Source: a virus. From it: DNA of 38,585 nt. Positions 14,941-21,902 of this stretch are shown here, piece by piece. Position 1 is the first letter of the stretch. The number at the start of each line of letters is the position of its first letter. Where the stretch lies: the IMG/VR virus record IMGVR_UViG_3300031963_000388, positions 1 to 38,585 of that record; one strand, written 5' to 3'. The translations under genes and the position numbers were made by a program. Below the pieces are notes generated by a model. The model was not told the DNA's origin. It searched no databases and saw only the letters and a list, made by a program, of their open reading frames with translations.

Positions 14941-15259
14941 TAATGTTTCGACTGATACCACGCGAGTCCCCTCCTCGCGTGAGTATCACTTGGAGGGCGT
15001 CCGCGCAACGGCTTGCGGGATCATCTGGCAGGCAATCGAGGACATTTGGAATACCCAACGGTATAAATCCAAACACGCGCAGGCGACCATCGTGGAGGCA
15101 CGGCGAACGGCGAAGCACTTCTTGGAGTCGAGGTCTTTTGAGCAGATCTGCTCGATCCTCCCCATCGAATTACCTGCGGACAAAATTCGGGATGCGGCAT
15201 TCCACCCGGCCAAATACCCCGAAATTATAAAAATGCTCCGCGAGCGGAAAAAACGATGA
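14894..15259 (+). CDS. Hypothetical protein carrying a motif copy in its N-terminus
   Basis: The 121-residue protein has a Lys/Ser-rich disordered start, then NVSTDT encoded by a motif copy, then a folded-looking helical part (LEGVRATACGIIWQAIEDIWNTQRY, HFLESRSFEQICSILPIELP) and a basic tail. The first ~23 residues overlap the previous gene and the motif. The folded domain begins just after it, which suggests insertion in a tolerant N-terminal tail. It is coupled to the next gene by ATGA. Function not recognised. Confidence 0.6.
   Translation: MSKKPTQKTVKKSPSDNVSTDTTRVPSSREYHLEGVRATACGIIWQAIEDIWNTQRYKSKHAQATIVEARRTAKHFLESRSFEQICSILPIELPADKIRDAAFHPAKYPEIIKMLRERKKR
14946..14959 (+). repeat. 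TTTYGACTGATACC motif, copy 4 (in coding sequence)
   Basis: TTTCGACTGATACC starts 5 nt after the stop of the upstream gene but inside the overlapping next gene, where it reads VSTDT in the same frame as copies 1 and 12. Confidence 0.8.
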
Positions 15260-15804
15260 GCGACACACCAGAAACGGATGCGGCGGAGCGGATGGCTTAC
15301 GCGCAGGAGTATATGGTGCCGACCGATTTCGCCCGCAAACTTGAGCGCGAGCGCGACGAGGCGCGTGAGTCTTTAAAACACATCTCCGAATACGGCACAG
15401 ACGAAATCAACGCCGCTGTTGAGCTACGGCAAAAACTTGCAACCGCTTTAGTTGAGCGCGACGAGGCGCGGGAGGAACTGCACGACATCCGGTTAAATCT
15501 AGGTGAGGATGCGGATGGCTACACTTTGCTTCACGCCGTTTGCGTCTTACAAAACGAGCGCAACGAAGCTATGGAAGATAGCCTGGAACAAGCAAGATTG
15601 CTTGGCATGGGGTCAGAACGAGAAGCAAAACTCATCTCGGATTTAGAATTTCGGCGTGGTCTTTACAAGGTTCAAGAGCAATACCTTGAGACGGCAAGGC
15701 GCGAGCGCGACGAGGCGCGGGAGTTGCTGGAAGCGGCTCAAAATGCTCTGGATGCAATCCACCTGGAAGTTGGAAGTTGGATAACAAAATTGAAATCCAA
15801 GTGA
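15256..15804 (+). CDS. Coiled-coil protein with repeated ERDEAR units
   Basis: The 182-residue protein starts MSDTPETDAAE, followed by VPTDFARKLERERDEAR, and is largely heptad-like helix. The unit ERDEARE occurs three times (about residues 33-39, 68-74 and 151-157), encoded by near-identical DNA (GAGCGCGACGAGGCGCG at ~15352, ~15457 and ~15706). Proteins with this opening are familiar from phage and prophage regions, and in my recollection often from Verrucomicrobiota. No enzymatic motif. It overlaps its neighbours by ATGA and GTGA, so it is part of the replication-region operon. Confidence 0.65.
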   Translation: MSDTPETDAAERMAYAQEYMVPTDFARKLERERDEARESLKHISEYGTDEINAAVELRQKLATALVERDEAREELHDIRLNLGEDADGYTLLHAVCVLQNERNEAMEDSLEQARLLGMGSEREAKLISDLEFRRGLYKVQEQYLETARRERDEARELLEAAQNALDAIHLEVGSWITKLKSK

Positions 15805-16193
15805 ACTGGACACATGAACAACTCCGACAACTCGGCTACCGGCAAAACCCCGATGGCAGCTACTCTCACACTTCAACTTCCGGGATACCTCACGCCAAGC
15901 CTCAACCGGTTGCTCGGCCAGCATTGGACGGCCCTGCAAAAGGAGAAAGTCCGCGCCCGCCGCGCACTCGACTCCGCATTGAAAGAAAATCCATTCGCCT
16001 ACTTGATGCAGACAACTACGCAGGAGGATGCAAGCCGCTCATCGACCAGTTGCGCTACGCAAAGCTCATCCCGGACGACGACCCGGAAAGCGTCGAAATC
16101 CTCTTTGTTCAAACCAAAGTCCAAACCAAGAAAGAAGAAATGACCCAAGTGGAAATCACGCGAAGCTACGGGGATTCTAAAGGGGGAATCTGA
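15801..16193 (+). CDS. RusA-like Holliday junction resolvase (possibly frame-disturbed)
   Basis: From GTG 15801, overlapping the previous stop (GTGA), the product is 130 residues. The C-terminal half has the RusA core: LLDADNYAGGCKPLIDQLRYAKLIPDDDPESVEI, with the Asp residues that bind metal. The N-terminal GYRQNPDGSYSH looks like a known header in such proteins. Between them (~15880-15985) this frame is Pro/Arg-rich, whereas another frame reads LTPSLNRLLGQHWTALQKEKVRARRALDSALKE, very like the usual RusA N-terminal region. Either the gene is overprinted, or a frame change near GAAAGAAAAT (15981-15990) joins the two. RusA-type enzymes resolve junctions during phage recombination and packaging. 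Confidence 0.7.
   Translation: MNWTHEQLRQLGYRQNPDGSYSHTSTSGIPHAKPQPVARPALDGPAKGESPRPPRTRLRIERKSIRLLDADNYAGGCKPLIDQLRYAKLIPDDDPESVEILFVQTKVQTKKEEMTQVEITRSYGDSKGGI
15814..16143 (+). CDS. Alternative frame with RusA-like N-terminal sequence
   Basis: This 109-residue frame has a RusA-like start (TLTLQLPGYLTPSLNRLLGQHW, then a basic helix to residue ~58), after which it turns into Ser/Thr-rich sequence typical of a wrong frame. A -1 shift after codon 15985-15987 would join it to the DADNYAGG core in the other frame and give an ordinary-looking resolvase. I list it because the N-terminal part is too family-like to dismiss; it is unlikely to be a complete protein on its own. Confidence 0.3.
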   Translation: MNNSDNSATGKTPMAATLTLQLPGYLTPSLNRLLGQHWTALQKEKVRARRALDSALKENPFAYLMQTTTQEDASRSSTSCATQSSSRTTTRKASKSSLFKPKSKPRKKK

Positions 16194-16210
16194 AAACTTG
16201 TCAAGAGCTA

Positions 16211-16224
16211 TTTTGACTGATACC
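16211..16224 (+). promoter_or_regulatory. TTTYGACTGATACC motif, copy 5 (before terS)
   Basis: TTTTGACTGATACC ends 9 nt before the ATG of the small terminase gene. No Shine-Dalgarno sequence lies between. Confidence 0.8.
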
Positions 16225-16233
16225 AATTACTCA

Positions 16234-16599
16234 ATGAAAATCAACCCGAAACAAGAGGCGTTTTGCCAAGGCGTTGCCAGCGGTCTCTCGCTGACTCAAG
16301 CCTACATCCGCGCTGGTTACTCCGAAAAGGGAGCCGGACAAGGAGGTGAGAGGATGTTGAAAAATGTTGATATTGCCAATCGAGTGGACGAACTCCGCGC
16401 CAAGGTCGAAGAGAAGATGACCTACAAACGCGAAACCTACCTTGAAACGCTCCGCGAACGATTCATGGAAATGCCGCCGGAATCGGCAACCTGCGCGAAA
16501 TACGGTGAAATGCTCGCGAAGGCAATGGGCTGGAACGAGCCGGACAAGATCGACATCGCAGCGGTGCTGGATGTGAACATCCGAATCGGTGGCAATTAA
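16234..16599 (+). CDS. terS: Terminase small subunit
   Basis: From ATG 16234, just after the motif, the protein is 121 residues. It has the small-terminase pattern: MKINPKQEAFCQGVASGLSLTQAYIRAGYS, an N-terminal helix-turn-helix, then helical segments (RVDELRAKVEEKMTYKRETYLETLRERF) used for oligomerisation. It recognises phage DNA and feeds it to the large subunit. Its stop overlaps the terL start, the usual order and coupling. A longer start at 16198 would read through the motif and is less likely. Confidence 0.82.
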   Translation: MKINPKQEAFCQGVASGLSLTQAYIRAGYSEKGAGQGGERMLKNVDIANRVDELRAKVEEKMTYKRETYLETLRERFMEMPPESATCAKYGEMLAKAMGWNEPDKIDIAAVLDVNIRIGGN

Positions 16600-17908
16600 C
16601 ATCGACATCGTGCCGAGGCCGCAGTTGGCCGGGTATCTCTCGCGCACCCAACGCTGGGCGGTGATGGTGCTGCACCGCCGCGCTGGGAAATCCTTTGTGT
16701 GCATTCAAGACCTCATCGCGAAGGTCTTCACCCACAAACGCCCCGGCCCGCCGCTGCGCTATGCCTACATCGCTCCGACCCGCGAGCAGGCGAAGGACAT
16801 CGCGTGGAAATACCTCGTCCAATTCACCGCGCAAATCCCCGGCGTGGTCGTGAACAAAGCGGATTTGCAGATCACATTTCACAACCAGGCTACCATTCGC
16901 CTTTACTCTGGCGAAGCCTACGAGCGCCTGCGCGGCATCTACCTCGATGGCGTGGTCATGGACGAAGCTGCCGACATTGACCCGGCGGCGTGGGACAATG
17001 TCATCCGCCCTACCCTCACCGACTACATGGGATGGGCAACATGGGTTGGAACGCCGAAGGGACGCAATTCGTTTTGGCGGCAATGGAACCGAGCGTGTGC
17101 CGACCCCGAATGGTATACGCTGATGCTCAAGGCGAGCGAGAGTGGGATCATCGCCGAGGAGGAACTCCGCGACATCCGGCGCGGCACCACGGAAAATGCA
17201 TTTCAGCAGGAATACGAGTGTAGTTTCAATGTGGGCAGGCCGGGTGCAATCTATGTTCGCAACCTCGAAAAGGCGCGATCCGAGAAACGCATCAGCAACG
17301 ACATTTTGTGGTTTAAAGAACTCCCGGTCTACACAAGCTGGGATGTTGGCGCTCCGCTCAACCAAAAGGTTTGGGTGTGGCAGATGGTCGGTGACCGGCT
17401 CAATTATTTGGAAGCATTGAGCGGGGATGATGACTGCAAGACCCCTGCGGATTGGGCCGCGAGACTCAAGACCAAGCAGTATGCTTACGGCGCTCACTTC
17501 ATTCCGCACGATGCTTCCACGGAAAATGGTGGATTGTGGCAAGGGGCGCTTGCGACCGCCGGGTTGACCGGCGTGGTGCCGGTGCCACGGCAATTGAGCG
17601 TGTGGGATGGCATCAATCTCGCAAACGATGCCTTCCCGCGAATCCATTTTGCCGAGGCCGGGTGCGTCGATGGACTCGATGCGCTTGACGCCTACCATTC
17701 CAAAGAGGAGCGCGATGGCGTCACGATCAAGGATGTGCCGGTGCATGATTGGGCGAGCCACTATTCCGATGCGTTCAGTCTGTCGCACCAAGCGATCTCC
17801 AGAGGCATGGTGATCGACCGCAGCGCGATTGCCCGCAAGCCAACATCCGGCAACCCGGTCAAAGTCATGGCAGGATTCCGGGGCGGGTTTTCGCGGGTGA
17901 GGCGATAA
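16589..17908 (+). CDS. terL: Terminase large subunit
   Basis: The 439-residue protein (GTG start) is the DNA-packaging motor. The ATPase part shows a Walker A-like HRRAGKS (29-35), an adenine-motif region around YIAPTREQAKDIAWKY (60-75) and Walker B GVVMDE (121-126), followed by WVGTPKG coupling. The C-terminal RNase H-like nuclease has acidic residues in YTSWDVGAP, FIPHDAS and HDWASHYSDAF. It cuts and pumps DNA into the prohead through the portal encoded downstream. An array of short repeats starts immediately after the stop codon. Confidence 0.93.
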   Translation: MAINIDIVPRPQLAGYLSRTQRWAVMVLHRRAGKSFVCIQDLIAKVFTHKRPGPPLRYAYIAPTREQAKDIAWKYLVQFTAQIPGVVVNKADLQITFHNQATIRLYSGEAYERLRGIYLDGVVMDEAADIDPAAWDNVIRPTLTDYMGWATWVGTPKGRNSFWRQWNRACADPEWYTLMLKASESGIIAEEELRDIRRGTTENAFQQEYECSFNVGRPGAIYVRNLEKARSEKRISNDILWFKELPVYTSWDVGAPLNQKVWVWQMVGDRLNYLEALSGDDDCKTPADWAARLKTKQYAYGAHFIPHDASTENGGLWQGALATAGLTGVVPVPRQLSVWDGINLANDAFPRIHFAEAGCVDGLDALDAYHSKEERDGVTIKDVPVHDWASHYSDAFSLSHQAISRGMVIDRSAIARKPTSGNPVKVMAGFRGGFSRVRR

Positions 17909-17985
17909 CCCATGGGTTTCCGATGGGTTACCCGTGGGTATCCCATGGCTAACCCAAGCAAAACCCATCAAGAACCGATAAGAGA
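17909..17985 (+). repeat. Seven-unit 11-bp tandem repeat array after terL
   Basis: From base 17909 the sequence falls into seven consecutive 11-nt units beginning CC[CG]: CCCATGGGTTT, CCGATGGGTTA, CCCGTGGGTAT, CCCATGGCTAA, CCCAAGCAAAA, CCCATCAAGAA and CCGATAAGAGA. The first four share CC[CG][AG]TGG; the last three keep the CC start and period but drift. The period is close to one DNA turn, as in iterons or phased protein-binding sites. It fills the gap between terL and the gene at 18001; its 3' end is the purine-rich ribosome site of that gene. Confidence 0.6.
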
Positions 17986-18000
17986 AGAGAAGAATAGAAA

Positions 18001-18384
18001 ATGAAACGCGAACTGGAACTCCAAATCCTCGACCTCTATCGGCGCTATCCGCAGCCGCGATCTTTCTCGGAGGAGGTCGAGTTGACCGCATGGAATGGTG
18101 TGGTCGTGAACACCGAGGATTTCTTCATGCTCGCCCGCCCGGTGGACATTCACGACCCCGACGAACGCTGGCGCGATGCCGCACACACATACCATATGTT
18201 GTGTCAGAACTGCTGGCTGATCACTATATATTGTGGTATCAGTCAAAATAACCCTTGCAATTTCGCGCCATATCGGTTGCCTTACACGGCATGGAGTCGG
18301 CGAGACCGCCCGCTCCGAGTTTACGAAACCTCAAAACTTCACAAGCGATGCGACTCATTGATCCAACCAGAAACCCGATTCTAG
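18001..18384 (+). CDS. Conserved phage protein upstream of portal, unknown function
   Basis: The 127-residue protein has a conserved-looking N-terminal half: ELELQILDLYRRYPQPRSF, LTAWNGVVVNTEDFFMLARPVD and a Trp-rich segment (WRDAAHTYHMLCQNCWLIT). Proteins of this pattern lie between terminase and portal in other podophages. After ~80 residues the sequence contains an in-frame inverted copy of the dispersed motif (reading GISQN), and then PYRLPYTAWSRRDRPLRVY. A purine-rich ribosome site (AAGAGAAGAGAAGAAT) precedes the ATG. Its end overlaps the next gene. Confidence 0.65.
   Translation: MKRELELQILDLYRRYPQPRSFSEEVELTAWNGVVVNTEDFFMLARPVDIHDPDERWRDAAHTYHMLCQNCWLITIYCGISQNNPCNFAPYRLPYTAWSRRDRPLRVYETSKLHKRCDSLIQPETRF
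18235..18248 (-). repeat. TTTYGACTGATACC motif, copy 6 (inverted)
   Basis: GGTATCAGTCAAAA on the + strand is the exact reverse complement of TTTTGACTGATACC. It is the only inverted copy found and lies inside the gene at 18001. Its surroundings are locally AT-rich (CACTATATATTG). Confidence 0.8.
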
Positions 18385-18629
18385 CTCCAACGACCTGCTA
18401 TTTCGGTGGAGGCGGACGCAGACCCAAATCGGAACCAATCAACATCCCGCCACCCCCACCGCCACCGCCACCGCCGGAACCACCCCCACCGCCCGCGACC
18501 ATCGATATGCAGAACGGGCAGGAAGCGGTGCAAAACGAAGCCGCCAAGCGCAAGGGAATGCGTAAATCCATCCTCGCTGGGGAATCCGGCCAAGCGCCAA
18601 TGACGACCGGTTCCTCCACGCTTGGTTGA
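18348..18629 (+). CDS. Proline-rich pre-portal protein
   Basis: From ATG 18348 the product is 93 residues; ATG 18291 is an alternative in-frame start. A Gly-rich segment (YFGGGGRRPK) is followed by an almost uninterrupted run of about 15 prolines with one Glu, then a helical end (NGQEAVQNEAAKRKGMRKSILAGE). Small poly-proline proteins of this form lie directly before the portal gene in many T7-like phages; their role is not established. A motif copy and the portal gene follow immediately. Confidence 0.68.
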   Translation: MRLIDPTRNPILAPTTCYFGGGGRRPKSEPINIPPPPPPPPPPEPPPPPATIDMQNGQEAVQNEAAKRKGMRKSILAGESGQAPMTTGSSTLG

Positions 18630-18634
18630 TGTTG

Positions 18635-18648
18635 TTTTGACTGATACC
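18635..18648 (+). promoter_or_regulatory. TTTYGACTGATACC motif, copy 7 (before portal)
   Basis: TTTTGACTGATACC ends 2 nt before the portal ATG, in a 21-nt gap between genes. It leaves no room for a normal Shine-Dalgarno sequence. Confidence 0.8.
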
Positions 18649-18650
18649 AA

Positions 18651-20309
18651 ATGAAGACCGAACTCGCCGGGAAGATTCTGCGGAAACACGCTGAAATGGT
18701 CGCGGCACGGGCGACATGGGAAAGCCTCTGGGAGGAGATCGCCAAGTTTGTGATGCCGCGCAAGGCCGGGGTCTTCTCGGCCTCCTCGCAGCCGGACATG
18801 GCTGATGAGACCGCGCTGTTTGATGCCACGGCGGTGCGGGCAAATATGATCCTCGCCAACGGTCAACTCGCGTGGATGACGCCAATGGAGAGCCGCTGGT
18901 TCTCGATGGATCCGCCCAAGGAGATGGAGAGCGAGGACGCGATTGAGCAATGGTTCAAGCGTTGCACCGAGGTCGTGCAGGCCGAACTTTCGCGGTCGAA
19001 TTTCTACACCGAAATCCACGAACTTTATCTCGACCGGGGATGCTACGGCACCGCCGCGATCCTGGTCGAAGCGGGACGCAACTCGGCGCTCAACTTCACC
19101 AAGCTCGATGTTGGCACTTTTGCGATCTCGGAGAACGACGAGGGCTATGTGGATACGCTCTCCCGCGAATACGAAATGACCGCACGGCAGGCCGCGCTCA
19201 AATTCGGCGAGGAGAAATTGCCCGAGGCGATGAAGGTCGAACTCCAGAAGGAGACGAGTCACCGGAAATTCACCTGCGTCCACATGATCTACCCTCGCGG
19301 CCCCGGTGAAATCCAGCAGGGCAAGCGGGACGGCGCGAACAAACCCTACGCGAGCGTGTATGTGGACAAGGCGAGCAAGGAGGTCTTGGCCTCGACCGGC
19401 TACGACGAGCAGCCGTTTTTTGTGACCCGCTACCTCAAGTGGAAGAACTGCGAGGTCTATGGCTATTCCCCAAGCTGGATGGCGCTCCCGGAGGCGAAGC
19501 AACTCAACTTTCTCGAAAAGCAACTCGACAGCCTCGCGGAACTCGCCGCGTTCCCGCGCATCCTCATCCCCGCCGGGTTCGATGGGGACATCGATCTCCG
19601 CGCCGGGGGTGTGACCTATTTCGATCCCAACAACCCCTCGGCGACTCCCAAGGAGTGGAACACGACGGGTCGCTACGACATCGGCATCGCCCGCGCCGAG
19701 TGGAAACGAAGCGCCATCAATGAGGCGTTCCATGTCGATCTTTTCAAGATGTTCGCGCAACTCGAAAAGCAGATGACCGCCCGCGAGGTCGCCGAGCGCA
19801 GCGCCGAAAAATTGATCCAGTTCTCGCCCACCTTTTCGCGGATGACGACCGAGCTTTTCAATCCGCTCCTGCGCCGGGTCTTTGCGATTCTCGCACGCCA
19901 AGGGAAATTCCCGCCGCCGCCGCAGGAACTCGCGATGAGCGGGTTCATTCCCGAACCCGATGTTTCTTACAACAGCCGGATCGCGCTCGCCGTGAAGCAA
20001 CTTGAAAACATGGCGTTCATCCGCTCCAGCGAGATGCTCCTGCCTTACGCGAACATCAAGCCCGAGATGCTCGACAACTTCGATTTCGACGAGATCACCC
20101 GCGACATGGCCCGCAACGACGGACTCCCGGCCCGCTGGCTCATGGACGAGGAAATGGTCGCGCAGACCCGTGCCGCCCGCGCCCAAGCCCAACAGCAAGC
20201 CATGCAGGCCGAGCAACTGGAGCGCACCGCCAGCGCCCTCGGCAAGGCCGGTGCCGTGAAGCAGGATTCCGTTCTCGCGGGAATGCTCCCCGGAATGGCA
20301 CCGGCATGA
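18651..20309 (+). CDS. Portal (head-to-tail connecting) protein, T7 type
   Basis: The 552-residue protein matches the T7-like head-tail connector family. Features are WESLWEEIAKFVMPRK near the N-terminus, LFDATAVRANMILANGQLAWMTP, YLDRGCYGTAAILVE, a central ARAEWKRSAINEAFHVDLF, and MTAREVAERSAEKLIQFSPTFSRMTTELFNPLLRRVF. A Gln/Ala-rich helical end follows. Twelve copies normally form the ring through which DNA is packaged and ejected. It lies after the terminase genes, begins 2 nt after a motif copy, and overlaps the next gene by ATGATG/TGA. Confidence 0.92.
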   Translation: MKTELAGKILRKHAEMVAARATWESLWEEIAKFVMPRKAGVFSASSQPDMADETALFDATAVRANMILANGQLAWMTPMESRWFSMDPPKEMESEDAIEQWFKRCTEVVQAELSRSNFYTEIHELYLDRGCYGTAAILVEAGRNSALNFTKLDVGTFAISENDEGYVDTLSREYEMTARQAALKFGEEKLPEAMKVELQKETSHRKFTCVHMIYPRGPGEIQQGKRDGANKPYASVYVDKASKEVLASTGYDEQPFFVTRYLKWKNCEVYGYSPSWMALPEAKQLNFLEKQLDSLAELAAFPRILIPAGFDGDIDLRAGGVTYFDPNNPSATPKEWNTTGRYDIGIARAEWKRSAINEAFHVDLFKMFAQLEKQMTAREVAERSAEKLIQFSPTFSRMTTELFNPLLRRVFAILARQGKFPPPPQELAMSGFIPEPDVSYNSRIALAVKQLENMAFIRSSEMLLPYANIKPEMLDNFDFDEITRDMARNDGLPARWLMDEEMVAQTRAARAQAQQQAMQAEQLERTASALGKAGAVKQDSVLAGMLPGMAPA

Positions 20310-20602
20310 TGGCACCCATCGACAAAGCCGAGGCGCTCAAACGCGAACGCGACCGCCAGAAAACCATCAACGCCTACCACCGGGTTTTTAGCAGCAAGGA
20401 AGGCCAAATCGTCATCGCGGACATGAAGCATCAGTTCGCCACTGAATCGCAGGTTTTCCTCCCCGGATACGACTACAACCCCGTGGTGGCGGCGCTCCGC
20501 GATGGTCAGCGGGGCGTCGTTCTCCACATCGAAATGATGCTCAAGCGCCCGGTGATTGCCGACAGCAATATCGAGGAACCCAAACGCAAAATCAAAAAAT
20601 GA
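20306..20602 (+). CDS. Bbp19-like small structural protein
   Basis: The 98-residue protein shows the pattern of the small Bbp19 family of podophages: INAYHRVFSSKEGQIVIADMKHQF, then a segment ending AALRDGQRGVVLHIEMMLKRP. Members lie just after the portal gene in phages such as Bordetella BPP-1 and are virion-associated or assembly proteins of unclear role. It overlaps the portal stop and the next gene by ATGA. Two adjacent ATG codons (20306 and 20309) could both start it. Confidence 0.7.
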   Translation: MMAPIDKAEALKRERDRQKTINAYHRVFSSKEGQIVIADMKHQFATESQVFLPGYDYNPVVAALRDGQRGVVLHIEMMLKRPVIADSNIEEPKRKIKK

Positions 20603-20787
20603 GCAAAACCAAAACCATTCCGCCGCAGCCCGAAATCGACCCGATGCTCGGCGACAAAACCCACGCCTTTGTGGAGTGGCTTCGCGACTACAACCCCGAG
20701 CAATTCAAGACGCAATACGCGACCCGCACGACCCACCTCGGCTTTGTCACCGAGGACGGAACCATCGTCAACGCGCCGGTCGAGTGA
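20599..20787 (+). CDS. Small hypothetical protein of the head module
   Basis: The 62-residue ORF (THAFVEWLRDYNPEQFKTQYATRTTHLGF, ending IVNAPVE) is coupled to the Bbp19-like gene by ATGA and followed by a motif copy. No family recognised. Its position suggests a minor structural or assembly protein. Confidence 0.6.
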   Translation: MSKTKTIPPQPEIDPMLGDKTHAFVEWLRDYNPEQFKTQYATRTTHLGFVTEDGTIVNAPVE

Positions 20788-20791
20788 CTTG

Positions 20792-20805
20792 TTTTGACTG
20801 ATACC
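20792..20805 (+). promoter_or_regulatory. TTTYGACTGATACC motif, copy 8 (before scaffold)
   Basis: TTTTGACTGATACC is followed by TTTT and the scaffold ATG, 4 nt downstream. The upstream context GACTTG is shared with copy 2. Confidence 0.8.
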
Positions 20806-20809
20806 TTTT

Positions 20810-21682
20810 ATGGAAGAAACCATCGACACCTCCTCCGAGCAGTCCCTGCTCGATACGGGAGCCGATAGCACCAACGCCGATTCGTCGGCATCGTCGCAGC
20901 CCGCTGCGGAAACCAACACGCAACCCTCGACCGGTTATGTCAACCCGGACGGCACCTTCGCGGACAAGTGGCTCGATGCCCTGCCCGAGGACGCCAAGGA
21001 CTACAAGGACACGCTCGCGAAATACAAAAGCGTTCCCGACATGGCCAAGGCGCTCGCGAACGCGAATGCGCTCATCGGAAAAAAACTCGGAGTCCCCAGC
21101 GAGAAATCCTCGCCCGAAGAGGTCGCCGCTTTCCGCAAGGCGCTCGGCGTTCCCGACACGCTCGACGACTACAAATTCGCACCCGACGCGCTGCCGGAAG
21201 GCATGACATGGAACGACGATTTCGCGAAGCCATTTGCCGAGATCGCGCACAAGCACAATGTGCCACCAGGCGCGATGAAGGCGCTCGCCAACCAGTTCGC
21301 GCATTACGAGAAGGTCAAGCTAGAGGCGCTGCAATCCACCTTTGAAAAGCAACGCACCGATGCGGTCGGCACACTTCAAAAGGAATGGGGAAATGAATTC
21401 GACAAGAACATCGGACTTGCAAAGCAGGCCGCAAAGATGGCCGGGGTCAACGCGAACTCGCACGGGTTCAGCGATCCCGAAGTCGTGCGCGGATTCGTTC
21501 GCATGGCGCAGATGATGAGCGAGGACAAGATGGGTCGTGGAATGCAAAGCGCCGAGATGATGACCGGCCAAGCCCGCGCCATGGACATCATGCGGAATGC
21601 CGAAAACCCGTGGCACAAACGCTACCAAGAAGGGGACAGCGAGGCCGTGTCGCTGGTCAACAGCCTCCTCAAAAACGGGTGA
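20810..21682 (+). CDS. Capsid assembly scaffolding protein
   Basis: The 290-residue protein is acidic with a Ser/Thr/Asp-rich disordered N-terminus (residues 1-45). Next come DKWLDALPEDAKDYKDTLAKYKSVPDMAKALANANALIGKKLG, LPEGMTWNDDFAKPFAEIAHKHN, and a helical C-terminal part with Met-rich segments (MAQMMSEDKMGRG). This layout, between portal and major capsid genes, is typical of podophage scaffolds that guide prohead assembly and then leave. It begins 4 nt after a motif copy and is followed by a tRNA-like gene. Confidence 0.82.
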   Translation: MEETIDTSSEQSLLDTGADSTNADSSASSQPAAETNTQPSTGYVNPDGTFADKWLDALPEDAKDYKDTLAKYKSVPDMAKALANANALIGKKLGVPSEKSSPEEVAAFRKALGVPDTLDDYKFAPDALPEGMTWNDDFAKPFAEIAHKHNVPPGAMKALANQFAHYEKVKLEALQSTFEKQRTDAVGTLQKEWGNEFDKNIGLAKQAAKMAGVNANSHGFSDPEVVRGFVRMAQMMSEDKMGRGMQSAEMMTGQARAMDIMRNAENPWHKRYQEGDSEAVSLVNSLLKNG

Positions 21683-21687
21683 CAATT

Positions 21688-21758
21688 TGCGAGGTAGTGA
21701 AAAGGCATCACACCAGTTTCATAATCTGGAATTCCAAGTTCAATTCTTGGCCTCGCTA
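21688..21758 (+). tRNA. tRNA-like gene with CAT anticodon (tRNA-Met/Ile2 type)
   Basis: A full cloverleaf can be drawn. Acceptor GCGAGG (21689-21694) pairs with CCTCGC (21751-21756); the outermost pair is a T-T mismatch. T8-A9 (21695-21696) follow. The D arm is GTGA/TCAC with loop AAAGGCA. The anticodon arm is CCAG/CTGG with a T-T mismatch next to loop TTCATAA, anticodon CAT at 21720-21722. A 4-nt variable loop and a perfect T arm CCAAG-TTCAATT-CTTGG follow, with discriminator A at 21758. No CCA is encoded. The unpaired first position recalls initiator tRNAs. It lies between scaffold and capsid genes. Confidence 0.75.
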
Positions 21759-21763
21759 AAATT

Positions 21764-21777
21764 TTTTGACTGATACC
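21764..21777 (+). promoter_or_regulatory. TTTYGACTGATACC motif, copy 9 (after tRNA-like gene)
   Basis: TTTTGACTGATACC starts 6 nt after the tRNA-like gene, within a T run. No ORF starts directly after it. It forms the left border of a 125-nt non-coding segment that ends at copy 10. Confidence 0.8.
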
Positions 21778-21902
21778 GCCGGGTGCGGTAAAACACCCAC
21801 CGTCAGAGCAGACACCTCCTCGTTGAGCCTGCTCCCTCAAAACCCGCAAGCGAAAGACCCCACACGGGACACTCGGAAGCGAAGGGAGCAATCAAACTTC
21901 AG
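21778..21902 (+). ncRNA. Candidate structured leader between two motif copies
   Basis: This non-coding segment upstream of the major capsid gene can fold into hairpins: GGGTG (21781-21785) with CACCC (21794-21798), and a longer-range 7-bp pairing of GCTCCCT (21831-21837) with AGGGAGC (21883-21889) enclosing a CCC/GGG helix. It is bounded by direct copies of the dispersed motif 139 bp apart. It could be a leader controlling capsid expression or a processed small RNA; the evidence is pairing potential and position only. Confidence 0.4.

Noticed and set aside
17909-17985. 11-bp repeat array as a CRISPR array
   Set aside because: Units are contiguous, 11 bp and degenerate, with no spacers and no cas genes (the Cas4-like nuclease is a recombination gene).
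18381-20315. 644-codon minus-strand frame opposite the portal gene
   Set aside because: The portal frame has clear family motifs. The antisense frame has low-information Leu/Arg/Val/Gly sequence and no ribosome site or partner gene.
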